A stretch of DNA of 64,000 bases, taken from positions 462,867 through 526,866 of the forward strand of contig NZ_FMBL01000001.1 of assembly GCF_900094885.1 (NCBI RefSeq). The letters run 5' to 3'. This stretch comes from Bifidobacterium commune (GTDB lineage: Bacteria; Actinomycetota; Actinomycetes; Actinomycetales; Bifidobacteriaceae). Under the pieces are notes generated by a model, which was not told the origin of the DNA, did not search any database, and worked only from the letters and a program-made list of their open reading frames with translations. This document shows positions 32,276 to 39,926 of this stretch, in pieces; position 1 is the stretch's first letter, and each line of letters starts with the position of its first letter. The position numbers and the translations under genes are program-made.

Positions 32276-33598
32276 ATGGCTCACGTCACCAACTTCAAGG
32301 AAGCGGGATTCGACTCCCTCTTCGATGAATTGAATTGGCGCGGGCTGATTTCCCAGTCCACGGACCGGGATCAGCTCGCCGACGCGCTCAACGGCGGGCC
32401 AATTACCTATTACTGTGGTTTTGATCCTACAGCGGCATCGCTTCATATCGGCAATCTCGTGCAGTTGATTAATATGCGTCACTTGCAGGAGGCGGGGCAT
32501 CATCCCATCGCCTTGGTCGGTGGGGCCACCGGTTTGATCGGAGATCCCCGTCAGAGTGGCGAGCGAACGCTTAATCCTAAGGAAGTAGTGGAAGGCTGGG
32601 CGCAGCGGCTTAAAAAGCAGATCGGAACGATTTTGGTGACCGATGGCGACAATCCTGCTCGATTCGTTTCCAACTACGACTGGACCGCACGAATGTCCGT
32701 CATTGATTTTCTCCGTGACGTGGGAAAAAATTTCCGCATGGGCACCATGCTTTCGAAGGATACCGTTGCCAGAAGGCTCAATTCCGATGAGGGCATCTCA
32801 TTTACCGAGTTCAGCTATCAGGTCTTGCAAGGTAACGATTTTCTGCATTTGTATGATAAATTCGGTTGCGCGCTCCAACTAGGCGGTTCCGATCAGTGGG
32901 GAAACCTCACCAGCGGTCTTGACTTGATTCGCAAGGTTCGCGGAGAATCCGTGGATGTGTTCACCAGTCCGATTATCACAGATAGCCAAGGCAAGAAGTT
33001 CGGTAAATCCGAAGGCAATGCCGTTTGGCTCGACCCAACGATGCTCAGCCCTTACAAGTTCTACCAGTTCTGGTTCAACCAGCCCGATGGTGAAATGCTG
33101 AAACTACTCAAGGCGTTTACATTCCTGCCAAAAGCCGAGATTGAGCGTCTGTCACACGAGGCTGAGATCAATCCCGGTGCCCGTGAGGCGCAGAAGACGT
33201 TGGCATGGGAAGTTACAAGTTTTGTCCACGGCGAGAAAGTTACCCAGGAGGCTCTGGATGCAGCTTCCGCGCTGTTCGGGCGCGGTGGTGACTTGAAATC
33301 GATAGGTTTCGAGACGTTGCAGGCTTCCATAGATGGCTTGAAAATCGAGAACGAAGAAGGTGAAAAGGTTTTCGCAAAGGCTGTTATTGGTGAGCGCATT
33401 GCTCAGGCCGCGGTTTCCGCGGGTCTGTTCAAATCTATTTCCGAGGCCCGAAAAACTATCAAATCTGGCGGAGTATACATCAACAACGAACGAGTGGAAG
33501 ACCAGGATCAGGAATTAACAGGTGAGGATTTCTTGGCGAGCCATGTTGCGCTGATTCGTCGTGGCAAGAAGGCGGTAGGAGCCGTGGAACTTGGCTGA
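32276..33598 (+). CDS. tyrS: Tyrosyl-tRNA synthetase
   Basis: 440 aa class I synthetase charging tRNA-Tyr. The HIGH-like motif is HIGN (57-60), the tyrosine pocket includes '[13 protein letters not shown]' and '[18 protein letters not shown]', 'LGGSDQWGN' binds tyrosine, and the KMSKS-like motif is KFGKS (241-245). A C-terminal S4 RNA-binding domain (about 375-440, '[20 protein letters not shown]') contacts the tRNA. Start ATG 32276 has SD AGAGGA. Length is typical of the eubacterial TyrS1 group. Confidence 0.97.
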   Translation: MAHVTNFKEAGFDSLFDELNWRGLISQSTDRDQLADALNGGPITYYCGFDPTAASLHIGNLVQLINMRHLQEAGHHPIALVGGATGLIGDPRQSGERTLNPKEVVEGWAQRLKKQIGTILVTDGDNPARFVSNYDWTARMSVIDFLRDVGKNFRMGTMLSKDTVARRLNSDEGISFTEFSYQVLQGNDFLHLYDKFGCALQLGGSDQWGNLTSGLDLIRKVRGESVDVFTSPIITDSQGKKFGKSEGNAVWLDPTMLSPYKFYQFWFNQPDGEMLKLLKAFTFLPKAEIERLSHEAEINPGAREAQKTLAWEVTSFVHGEKVTQEALDAASALFGRGGDLKSIGFETLQASIDGLKIENEEGEKVFAKAVIGERIAQAAVSAGLFKSISEARKTIKSGGVYINNERVEDQDQELTGEDFLASHVALIRRGKKAVGAVELG

Positions 33599-33698
33599 AA
33601 CAGCATCGGTCTAAGAAGCCGAAATAAGGTGAAGGCAATATTCGTTTCATTGCGTCAACGTTCAAGAACGCAATGACAAAGCAAAAGGTACAGGCATT

Positions 33699-35789
33699 AT
33701 GGCAGAAGAACAGCGCGGTAATCGTGGCGGCAATTCCTACGGACACGGTTCATCCCGTTCTGGAGGCGGATATCGTGGCAATGGTGGTTCCCGTGGGGGA
33801 TTCCACAAGAGTGGGCATGGGGGCTATCGCGGGCGTGATGATGATCGTCGCGGCGGTTATCGAGGCAACGGCGGTCACCGCGACTTCCGCAGGGATGATC
33901 GACGTGACGGCGAGCGTAGTGGTGGCTATCGCGGCCGTAATGACAGCGATTATCGCGATGGAGGCCGTGGCGGTTATAGCCAGGATGGAGACCGCAAGGA
34001 CTTCCATCGCAGTGATGATCGTCGTGGCGGCTATCGTTCCAGTGGTTATCGTGGGCGTGATGATGATCGTCGTGGCGGTCATCGCGGTAATGGCGGTCAC
34101 CGTGATTTCCATCGTGATGGTGAGCGTGGCGGCTATCGTGGTGGTAACGATCGCAGGAACTTCGGCCGTGATGGAGAGAGGCGTGATGACGACCATCGAG
34201 ACTTCAACAAGAGCGGATTCCGGCGCAACGACGACAAGCGCGGCGGTTACCGCGATGGAGGCGACCGCCGAGACTTCCATCGCAATGATGATCGTCGTGG
34301 CGGCTATCGTTCCAGTGGTTATCGTGGGCGTGATGATGATCGTCGAGGAGGATACGAGAACCGTGATCGTCGCGATAGCGACAGGCATGATTTCCATCGT
34401 AATGATGAACGCAGAAATGGCTTTAATGCGCAAAACAACCACCGTCGTTCGTCTCGTCGCGACGAGGAACATTCCGGATACAAAAGTCATATCGACCATC
34501 GCCACGATCGCACTGACAATCGTCGTGGCAACTCGCATAACGACGGCCGCGACCGCTACATGCATGAAGGACCTCGTCGCAACTCCGACGGAACGGTTTC
34601 CTTTCCTTCGCAAAACCCGTACACTGACCGTCGTCCTGGAGAGCCGAAGATGCCAAAGGGCATGGAATGGTCCATGCTTTCCAAGGATGAAAAGGAACGT
34701 CTGAGAGGACTTTCCAAGGAACATGCCGAAAACATTGGTTTGCACATCCTTGCGGCATATACTCTTGAGGAAAGCGATCCGGCAGCTGCTCGTGAGCATG
34801 CTGAATGGGTTGCCCATCAGGCTTCGCGTATTGATTTTTCACGCGAAACACTGGCCTTTGTGGCCTATCGTCAGGGTGACTACAAGACAGCGTTGAAGGA
34901 ATTCCGCACCGCACATCGTATGAACGGCTTCAACGACTATCTTCCGTTCATTGCCGACTGCGAACGTGGTTTGAACAATCCTAAGCGCGCGATTGAAATG
35001 GCGATGTCCGATAACGCCAAGATGCTCAGTGGTGAATCGAAGGCGGAGATGTTCCTTGTTTACGCAGGAGCGCTGGGCGATTTGGGGCTTTGGGACAAGG
35101 CAGTCGATGTCGTCAACAAGCTTGCGAGCACCAACGGTCTGCCTGGTGCGTATCGTATGCGTGCTCTCCAAGCAGAACAGTATTTCCTTGAAGAATCCGG
35201 ACGTGGGGAAGAGGCTGTTGATCTCGACAGTGTCATCGAACAGCTCGAAAACCAGTATGCCGACATCGATGAGGAGGATGCCGAAGACGTGGTTGTCGAC
35301 CACGATCTCGAGCGTTTGCCTGATGAGATGATGGAAGAGCTGGGCATCACCGATGAAGATGCGCAATATGCTCCTGTCGACCCCTACGAGGATGACGAGC
35401 GACCGAAGCGTTATCAGGATTCCGATGAGGGCGTTTCAAACGGAGCGTCAGATGAAGATACGCAACGAGATGATGAATTGCAGTCGGAATCTGTTCGTGA
35501 GGATGTGACGGCTCAAGCAGATGTCGCGGCAGATGTCGAAGAGAATGCTGATCGAGTTGAGGTTATCAACGATTATGGTAATCCCTATGAGTCTCAGGAA
35601 TCCATGGACGAGCGTCTTGCGGCAGGTAAGACCGAGGCAAGCCCGATGGTGCAAACCGAAGGTGATGCCGACGGGAGCGAGAACGACCTGCCTGCGCAAG
35701 AGAGCATTGACGGTGCTGACAGCGTTGAGGATCCTGCTGTCGAACAGGCCGAAGGAGATGTATCTTACCAGTCCGATGAAAGGGGGTAG
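33699..35789 (+). CDS. RGG-repeat / helical (TPR-like) / acidic-tail protein
   Basis: 696 aa in three contrasting blocks. Residues 1-290 are Arg/Gly/Asp/Tyr-rich with RGG and YRG repeats ('GGYRGRDDDRRGGYRGNGG'), strongly basic and surely disordered. Residues about 325-520 are ordinary alpha-helical sequence with TPR-like pairs ('FVAYRQGDYKTALKEFRTAH', 'YAGALGDLGLWDKAVDVVNK'). Residues 520-696 are acidic and disordered. RGG segments commonly bind RNA and can drive condensates; that role here is inference. A gene with this helical core commonly sits next to a HAD phosphatase in Actinobacteria. Other frames are open across the repeats because of base composition, but only this one continues into normal protein. 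SD is AAAGG, 11 nt from ATG 33699. Confidence 0.85.
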   Translation: MAEEQRGNRGGNSYGHGSSRSGGGYRGNGGSRGGFHKSGHGGYRGRDDDRRGGYRGNGGHRDFRRDDRRDGERSGGYRGRNDSDYRDGGRGGYSQDGDRKDFHRSDDRRGGYRSSGYRGRDDDRRGGHRGNGGHRDFHRDGERGGYRGGNDRRNFGRDGERRDDDHRDFNKSGFRRNDDKRGGYRDGGDRRDFHRNDDRRGGYRSSGYRGRDDDRRGGYENRDRRDSDRHDFHRNDERRNGFNAQNNHRRSSRRDEEHSGYKSHIDHRHDRTDNRRGNSHNDGRDRYMHEGPRRNSDGTVSFPSQNPYTDRRPGEPKMPKGMEWSMLSKDEKERLRGLSKEHAENIGLHILAAYTLEESDPAAAREHAEWVAHQASRIDFSRETLAFVAYRQGDYKTALKEFRTAHRMNGFNDYLPFIADCERGLNNPKRAIEMAMSDNAKMLSGESKAEMFLVYAGALGDLGLWDKAVDVVNKLASTNGLPGAYRMRALQAEQYFLEESGRGEEAVDLDSVIEQLENQYADIDEEDAEDVVVDHDLERLPDEMMEELGITDEDAQYAPVDPYEDDERPKRYQDSDEGVSNGASDEDTQRDDELQSESVREDVTAQADVAADVEENADRVEVINDYGNPYESQESMDERLAAGKTEASPMVQTEGDADGSENDLPAQESIDGADSVEDPAVEQAEGDVSYQSDERG
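34014..34072 (+). repeat. Direct repeat, copy 1, inside the RGG region
   Basis: 59 bp identical to 34287-34345 and in the same reading frame. Encodes residues 106-125, starting DDRRGGYRSSGYRGR. Similarity continues upstream about 14 bp (GACTTCCATCGC) with one mismatch, so it is a recent in-frame duplication. Confidence 0.9.
34287..34345 (+). repeat. Direct repeat, copy 2, inside the RGG region
   Basis: Second copy of the 59-bp unit, 273 bp downstream of the first (a multiple of three). Encodes residues 197-216. After the identical part the DNA differs (GTGG versus GAGG) while the encoded Arg-Gly pattern is kept, which indicates selection on the protein. Confidence 0.9.
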
Positions 35790-35795
35790 TCGACA

Positions 35796-36833
35796 GTGCT
35801 CAAGGCTACCGAACAGCCGATCGAAGTGGCCTACGGGTTGGCGCTGCTCGATCTTGATGGTGTGGTTTACCGTGGCAAAAACGCGGTGGACCACGCTTTT
35901 GAGTCCATCTCGAAGGCGCAAAGCGCTGGGATGTCGGTGGAATATACCACCAACAATTCATCGCGATACCAACATACTGTCGCCGAACAGTTGCGGGGGT
36001 TTGGGCTGAAAGTTGAACCGTGGCAGATTATCACATCTTCCGTGGTGGCCGCTCGAATGGTTGCTCGCGAGGTGCCGGAAGGTGCAAATGTGCTGATGGT
36101 CGGCGCAGGGCATTTACGCCAGGAGCTCGAGCGGCAAGGGCTGAAGGTCGTTGAGCGTGTCGAGGACAATCCGGTTGCCGTTGTTCAGGGTTGGTATCCC
36201 GAAGTGACATGGAATGAGCTGGCCAATGCCAGCTATGCGGTCGAACGTGGAGCGAAGTACTTCGTCACCAATCGAGATCTCACCATTCCTCGTGAACTCG
36301 GTATTGCCCCTGGCAGCGGCTCGATGATCAGGGCCGTGATTACTGCCACAGGCGTCGAACCCGTGGCTTCCGCAGGTAAGCCGGAGTCCGCGATGTATGA
36401 TGAAGCTCGTCTTCTCGCTTCGCATGACGGTTCCACACCCGTGCCGAAAGAGCGCTGTCTTGCCATTGGTGACAGACTTGATACGGATATTGAGGCCGGT
36501 AACCGCGGGGGCTATGATTCGCTCGTTGTTCTGACCGGTGTGGCTGATCCAAAGCAATTAATGCTGGCCGAACCTCATTTGCGTCCTACCTATATCTCAC
36601 GTGATTTGCGTGACTTACATGAGGTGATGCCAGAGCCGAAATGTGTCGACCAACACCGTTTTGTCTGTGAAAATGCCACTGCTGAACTCGTCGATAACGA
36701 GGTAAAAGTCAGTGACACTAGTGACGTCAATGCATTGAGGGCCGCCTGTAATTTGCTGTGGTATCTCGCTGACTGCGGTGAGAAAAGCATTGCAGATCTC
36801 AGGCTGCCTGACTTCCGATTACAGGAGCGATAA
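35796..36833 (+). CDS. HAD-superfamily (IIA, NagD-like) sugar-phosphate phosphatase
   Basis: 345 aa. Motif I 'LLDLDGVVYRG' gives the nucleophile Asp19 and acid/base Asp21. Motif II is in 'YTTNNSSR', a C2-type cap follows, and motif III/IV is 'CLAIGDRLDTDIEAGNRGGYDS'. NagD-like enzymes remove phosphate from small sugar or glycolate phosphates; the substrate here is unknown. About 45 extra C-terminal residues are not part of the fold. The start GTG 35796 lies 6 bp after the RGG-protein stop and uses an SD (AAAGGGGG) inside that gene, so the two are probably co-expressed. Confidence 0.9.
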   Translation: MLKATEQPIEVAYGLALLDLDGVVYRGKNAVDHAFESISKAQSAGMSVEYTTNNSSRYQHTVAEQLRGFGLKVEPWQIITSSVVAARMVAREVPEGANVLMVGAGHLRQELERQGLKVVERVEDNPVAVVQGWYPEVTWNELANASYAVERGAKYFVTNRDLTIPRELGIAPGSGSMIRAVITATGVEPVASAGKPESAMYDEARLLASHDGSTPVPKERCLAIGDRLDTDIEAGNRGGYDSLVVLTGVADPKQLMLAEPHLRPTYISRDLRDLHEVMPEPKCVDQHRFVCENATAELVDNEVKVSDTSDVNALRAACNLLWYLADCGEKSIADLRLPDFRLQER

Positions 36834-36838
36834 GACCC

Positions 36839-37036
36839 GTGGAATCTCAGATGAATCAGTTGTCTACAGCGAATTCCAGCGTTTCGCAAGAACACCCTCG
36901 CGAATCTTTCGAAACGCTGTCTGGGCGTTATAGCCAGCTTAATGAGCTTCCCGAGATGGATGACGAGCGAAAAATCGAAGTATTCGGACAGGTGCTTGAC
37001 ATGCTGAACAATGACTTGAATCGGGACCAGGACTGA
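36839..37036 (+). CDS. Small conserved protein between HAD phosphatase and tlyA
   Basis: 65 aa, acidic, helical in the second half ('MDDERKIEVFGQVLDMLNND'), with no Cys, membrane helix or known motif. GTG 36839 lies 5 bp after the HAD stop with SD GGAG; ATG 36851 is an alternative. Small genes in this position are common in Actinobacteria, which supports it being real. Function is unknown. Confidence 0.7.
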   Translation: MESQMNQLSTANSSVSQEHPRESFETLSGRYSQLNELPEMDDERKIEVFGQVLDMLNNDLNRDQD

Positions 37037-37073
37037 ATTTCTCGACTGTGTATGTGAAGAGGTGGCTGAGAGT

Positions 37074-37808
37074 ATGCGTTTGGATGCGTATATGGCTTCA
37101 ATCGGACTGGTGTATAGTCGCAGTCAAGCCCAACGACTTATCAGTTCAGGTCGCGTCCATGTCGATGGCCGGCTGGTGAGCAAGCCGTCGTTCGCAGTTG
37201 ATGAGCATTCAACGATTGATGTTGACAAGGGGGCTGACTATGTTTCGCGCGGTGCCTATAAACTGGAAGGTGCTTTTGAACGGTTTTCAGCGGTCGGCCT
37301 TAAGTCGCCCCAAGGGCGTAAATGTCTCGATATCGGTGCGTCCACCGGCGGTTTTTGTGATGTTTTACTACGGCGTGGTGCTGAAACCGTGATTGCGTTG
37401 GATGTTGGACATGATCAGCTCGACCCACGCATAGCCTCCGATTCGCGCATTATTGAAATGAGCGGAGTCAATATACGTGATATTTGTACGGATGACCTTC
37501 CATATCAACCGTCGCTGATTGTTTCCGATGTCTCGTTCATCTCTTTGACCTACGTTTTGCCAGTTGCCGCCGAAATCGCTGCACCCAATGCAGATACTGT
37601 TCTGCTGGTAAAGCCTCAATTTGAGGTCGGCAAGGGGCATCTCGGCAAGAACGGAATCGTAGAAGACCCAGAACTGCGTCAAGCCGCCTTGAACAGGGTA
37701 TGCGATTGCGCGCAGCAGGTAGGATTCAACGTAAGAGGAGCCTGTCCTTCACCTATTTCCGGTACACACGGCAACAACGAATACCTGCTTTACGCCACCT
37801 TACGTTGA
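37074..37808 (+). CDS. tlyA: TlyA-family 16S/23S rRNA 2'-O-methyltransferase
   Basis: About 244 aa from ATG 37074; GTG 37062 would add four residues. The N-terminal S4 RNA-binding domain is 'RLDAYMASIGLVYSRSQAQR..ISSGRVHVDG' (residues 2-60). The FtsJ/RrmJ-type SAM-binding fold has 'CLDIGASTGGFCDVLLRRGA' and 'IVSDVSFISLTYVLP'; 'LLVKPQFEVGKGHLGKNGIV' holds the catalytic Lys. Family members 2'-O-methylate cytidines in 16S and 23S rRNA and influence capreomycin sensitivity; some are called hemolysins. Its last 19 bp overlap a gene on the other strand. Operon with the two genes before it. Confidence 0.92.
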   Translation: MRLDAYMASIGLVYSRSQAQRLISSGRVHVDGRLVSKPSFAVDEHSTIDVDKGADYVSRGAYKLEGAFERFSAVGLKSPQGRKCLDIGASTGGFCDVLLRRGAETVIALDVGHDQLDPRIASDSRIIEMSGVNIRDICTDDLPYQPSLIVSDVSFISLTYVLPVAAEIAAPNADTVLLVKPQFEVGKGHLGKNGIVEDPELRQAALNRVCDCAQQVGFNVRGACPSPISGTHGNNEYLLYATLR

Positions 37809-38479
37809 AGCTCGGGAGTGTTGTCTCTTCTCCAATTGCTCTCGATGAGTGTCACGTTGGAGGTTCGGTCCAAATCGAGATTTTGTTCGTATCTCACCTT
37901 ACCGACGCGGGTGTTGCCCGAAAGACGCACGGTGTCGGCGTTGATACTGTCGCAGACAGTGTGGTTGAGTATCACTGTGTTGGCTTCAATGCCTTGAATC
38001 GTACTCGGCTTAAGATAATCGAGCATCCCAAATCGTTCGAACATTGTCGAGTAAAGTGAGGCAATCTCAAATCTAATGGCTTTGGAGGTGTCCGCGATTC
38101 GCACATGCCCCGCAATGTGGGAGCGTTGAGACTGGAACGAATGGCAGGTCAGTAACCCCGTTGCGTTTAGTGTTCCGTCGCACCGTAATTGATCGTCTAC
38201 GATTAACTCGCCGATGAAGTCGATGCGGTTGACTTGTATGGACCCGCTCATGTGGATGTGTCCATGACCACTCAGACAATCGGCATCAATGCTGCCTGAG
38301 CCGTCCAGCATGCCGCCTTCGAGCCTGATTTGTCTGCCCGTGCACCCGTTTGCGCGCATAATTCCTTTAATCAGCAATGTGTCGAATGTAACCGATGGGG
38401 AAAGCACTGTGGTGCCTTGCGCGATGATCACATCGTAGTTTCCGTCCTTGATATAACCGCCAAACGTGTTGAGATTCAC
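37790..38479 (-). CDS. Bactofilin-like (polymer-forming beta-helix) protein
   Basis: 229 aa. It has short repeating beta-strand turns with alternating small hydrophobic residues and Gly/Asp ('IRLEGGMLDGSGSIDADCLS', 'GHGHIHMSGSIQVNRIDFIG'). This is the right-handed beta-helix pattern of bactofilins, which self-assemble into filaments in the cytosol or on the membrane. The unit length breaks after about residue 150. No signal peptide or membrane segment is seen. GTG 38479 is chosen for its SD (AGAAGG, 5 nt); GTG 38485 is an alternative. It converges on tlyA and overlaps its end by 19 bp. Family assignment is moderate. Confidence 0.68.
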   Translation of the reverse strand: MNLNTFGGYIKDGNYDVIIAQGTTVLSPSVTFDTLLIKGIMRANGCTGRQIRLEGGMLDGSGSIDADCLSGHGHIHMSGSIQVNRIDFIGELIVDDQLRCDGTLNATGLLTCHSFQSQRSHIAGHVRIADTSKAIRFEIASLYSTMFERFGMLDYLKPSTIQGIEANTVILNHTVCDSINADTVRLSGNTRVGKVRYEQNLDLDRTSNVTLIESNWRRDNTPELQRKVA

Positions 38480-38485
38480 CGTCAC

Positions 38486-38780
38486 CTTCTTTCTTTATCG
38501 TTTGTTTCCCGGGTGCCTTGTTGAGAAACTGCAGGTGCATTCCATATTCCTATCTAGCAACTTTGAAACGATGATGAAAGTCATGTAAACCCATTTCTGA
38601 AAAAATCAAGATTTCTTGATAAATAACTGGAGGTGCATCTTGTTTTTTTAAGATGGATTGCAGAGAAACCGTTGCAACAAAACAATGTCGTTATGTTTGA
38701 GAAGGTCGCTTCATGCAAGTATAGAGGTGCGGGAGTAAGCTCTAAATGTAGGTGCTATTCAGTTAGGATGTAGCCGATGA
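38486..38780. other. Intergenic region between divergent bactofilin-like gene and nadK
   Basis: AT-rich, no ORF with an SD. Contains an inverted repeat ATCAAGA-TT-TCTTGAT (38605-38620) and a CATCTT-T8-AAGATG hairpin shortly after it. It presumably houses promoters for both divergent genes. Confidence 0.5.
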
Positions 38781-38796
38781 CACTGTATATACAGTG
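38781..38796. promoter_or_regulatory. Perfect 16-bp palindrome before nadK
   Basis: CACTGTATATACAGTG is perfectly self-complementary and ends 27 bp before the nadK start, where an operator or -10 region would lie. The centre contains TATA. It resembles the outer CTGT/ACAG of a proteobacterial LexA box but with a spacer four bases too short. Regulator unknown. Confidence 0.5.
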
Positions 38797-38823
38797 AGAA
38801 AAACGTTGCGAGAGGGGTAAACA

Positions 38824-39882
38824 GTGGGTCGTATGAGGCACGCCGTCGTGGTAACGCATGCTCGGTTGCGTGACACCAGTGTTCTCGTGCGCGAGGCCGT
38901 CGAACAGTTGAAAAGGGCCGGTTTTGATGTCAAAGTTGTCGATAGTCTCAAACCTCCCATATTCGGTAATCCTTCCCCTGCTGTCGATGATGATACTGAA
39001 ATCGTTGTGGTCCTTGGCGGTGATGGAACAATTCTTGGTGCAGCAGAGCTGGTATATGATAGCGGGATTCCAATTTTGGGAGTCAACCTCGGTCATGTCG
39101 GTTTCTTGGCTGAATTTGAAAGTTTCCAATTGAGCGAGGCCATCTCACGTGTTGCTGATCAGGATTACTCCATCGACGAACGCAGATTGGCAAGTGTTTC
39201 CGTGACTTCACCGGACGGGAAAAGAACAATCAGTGATTGGGCGTTGAACGATATCACGGTTCAGCAGGAAGAACATGATCACATGATCGAGTTGTCCATT
39301 GGTGTCGACGGGGTTGAAGCCAGTTCGTTCAGCTGTGACGGGGTTATTGTCTCCACCCCAACAGGTTCGACGGCATATGCGTTTTCGGCAGGTGGACCCA
39401 TTATCTGGCCGGATGTTCAGGCACTGCAGCTCATACCCCTCGCCGCCCACGCTCTGTTCACCCGACCCATGGTCATCGGTGAGCATTCGTGTTTCTTCAT
39501 CGATGTTCTTCCTGATTCGTTGACCGCCGGTTGGATTTGCTGTGATGGCAGAAGAAAGATGCGCTTGGAACACGGTTCTCGAACAACCGTACAGCTTTCG
39601 CCGTTGACCATTCGTCTTGCCAGCCTTTCCGGTGTGCCGTTCACCAACCGTCTTGTTACAAAGTTTGACTTGCCGAGTGTCAGTCTGCGACAGCATTCGC
39701 GTCTCGAGGAACGTAAACGTGAGAATATGATTGCCAGCGAATGTTCGAGGCGATCGACCGGTGAGCATACCGACGAGCTTGATTCGCGTCAGCGCCCTGC
39801 GAATCGAGTAAATTCCGAGGATGCAGTGGATGATGATGAATACGATGGTCTTACGGACTGGCGTGCTTGCGGCAGTAATTGA
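38824..39882 (+). CDS. nadK: NAD kinase
   Basis: 352 aa; phosphorylates NAD to NADP in the cytosol. The hallmark GGDGT is at residues 65-69, with 'NLGHVGFLAEFE' and 'STPTGSTAYAFSAGGPI' (NAD-binding and catalytic segments) and 'PLAAHALFTRPMV'. A polar C-terminal tail of about 70 residues extends past the usual end. Start is GTG 38824 with SD AGAGGGG. It is followed by recN after 44 bp, the usual actinobacterial tlyA-nadK-recN grouping, here interrupted by the bactofilin-like gene. A palindrome upstream may control nadK-recN. Confidence 0.95.
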   Translation: MGRMRHAVVVTHARLRDTSVLVREAVEQLKRAGFDVKVVDSLKPPIFGNPSPAVDDDTEIVVVLGGDGTILGAAELVYDSGIPILGVNLGHVGFLAEFESFQLSEAISRVADQDYSIDERRLASVSVTSPDGKRTISDWALNDITVQQEEHDHMIELSIGVDGVEASSFSCDGVIVSTPTGSTAYAFSAGGPIIWPDVQALQLIPLAAHALFTRPMVIGEHSCFFIDVLPDSLTAGWICCDGRRKMRLEHGSRTTVQLSPLTIRLASLSGVPFTNRLVTKFDLPSVSLRQHSRLEERKRENMIASECSRRSTGEHTDELDSRQRPANRVNSEDAVDDDEYDGLTDWRACGSN

Positions 39883-39926
39883 TATGACTGAAGCATTTGT
39901 CAAGGAACATGCGAAAGGTGAATCCG

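Noticed and set aside
33760..34400. Repeated DNA resembling a CRISPR or satellite array
   Set aside because: Repeats are irregular, multiples of three, and translate to RGG units in one frame; there are no unique spacers of constant length.
33673..34704. Long Val/Thr/Ile-rich frame (343 aa) overlapping the RGG gene, plus a similar frame on the minus strand (33750-34817)
   Set aside because: These are shifted readings of the GGC/CGT/GAT-rich repeats. Their composition is repetitive and unlike protein, they lack SDs, and they stop where the repeats end, whereas the 33699 frame continues into normal helical sequence.
38781..38796. LexA/SOS box before nadK-recN
   Set aside because: CTGT-N4-ACAG is shorter than the proteobacterial form (N8) and does not match the CGAAC..GTTCG form of Gram-positive bacteria; kept only as an unassigned palindrome.
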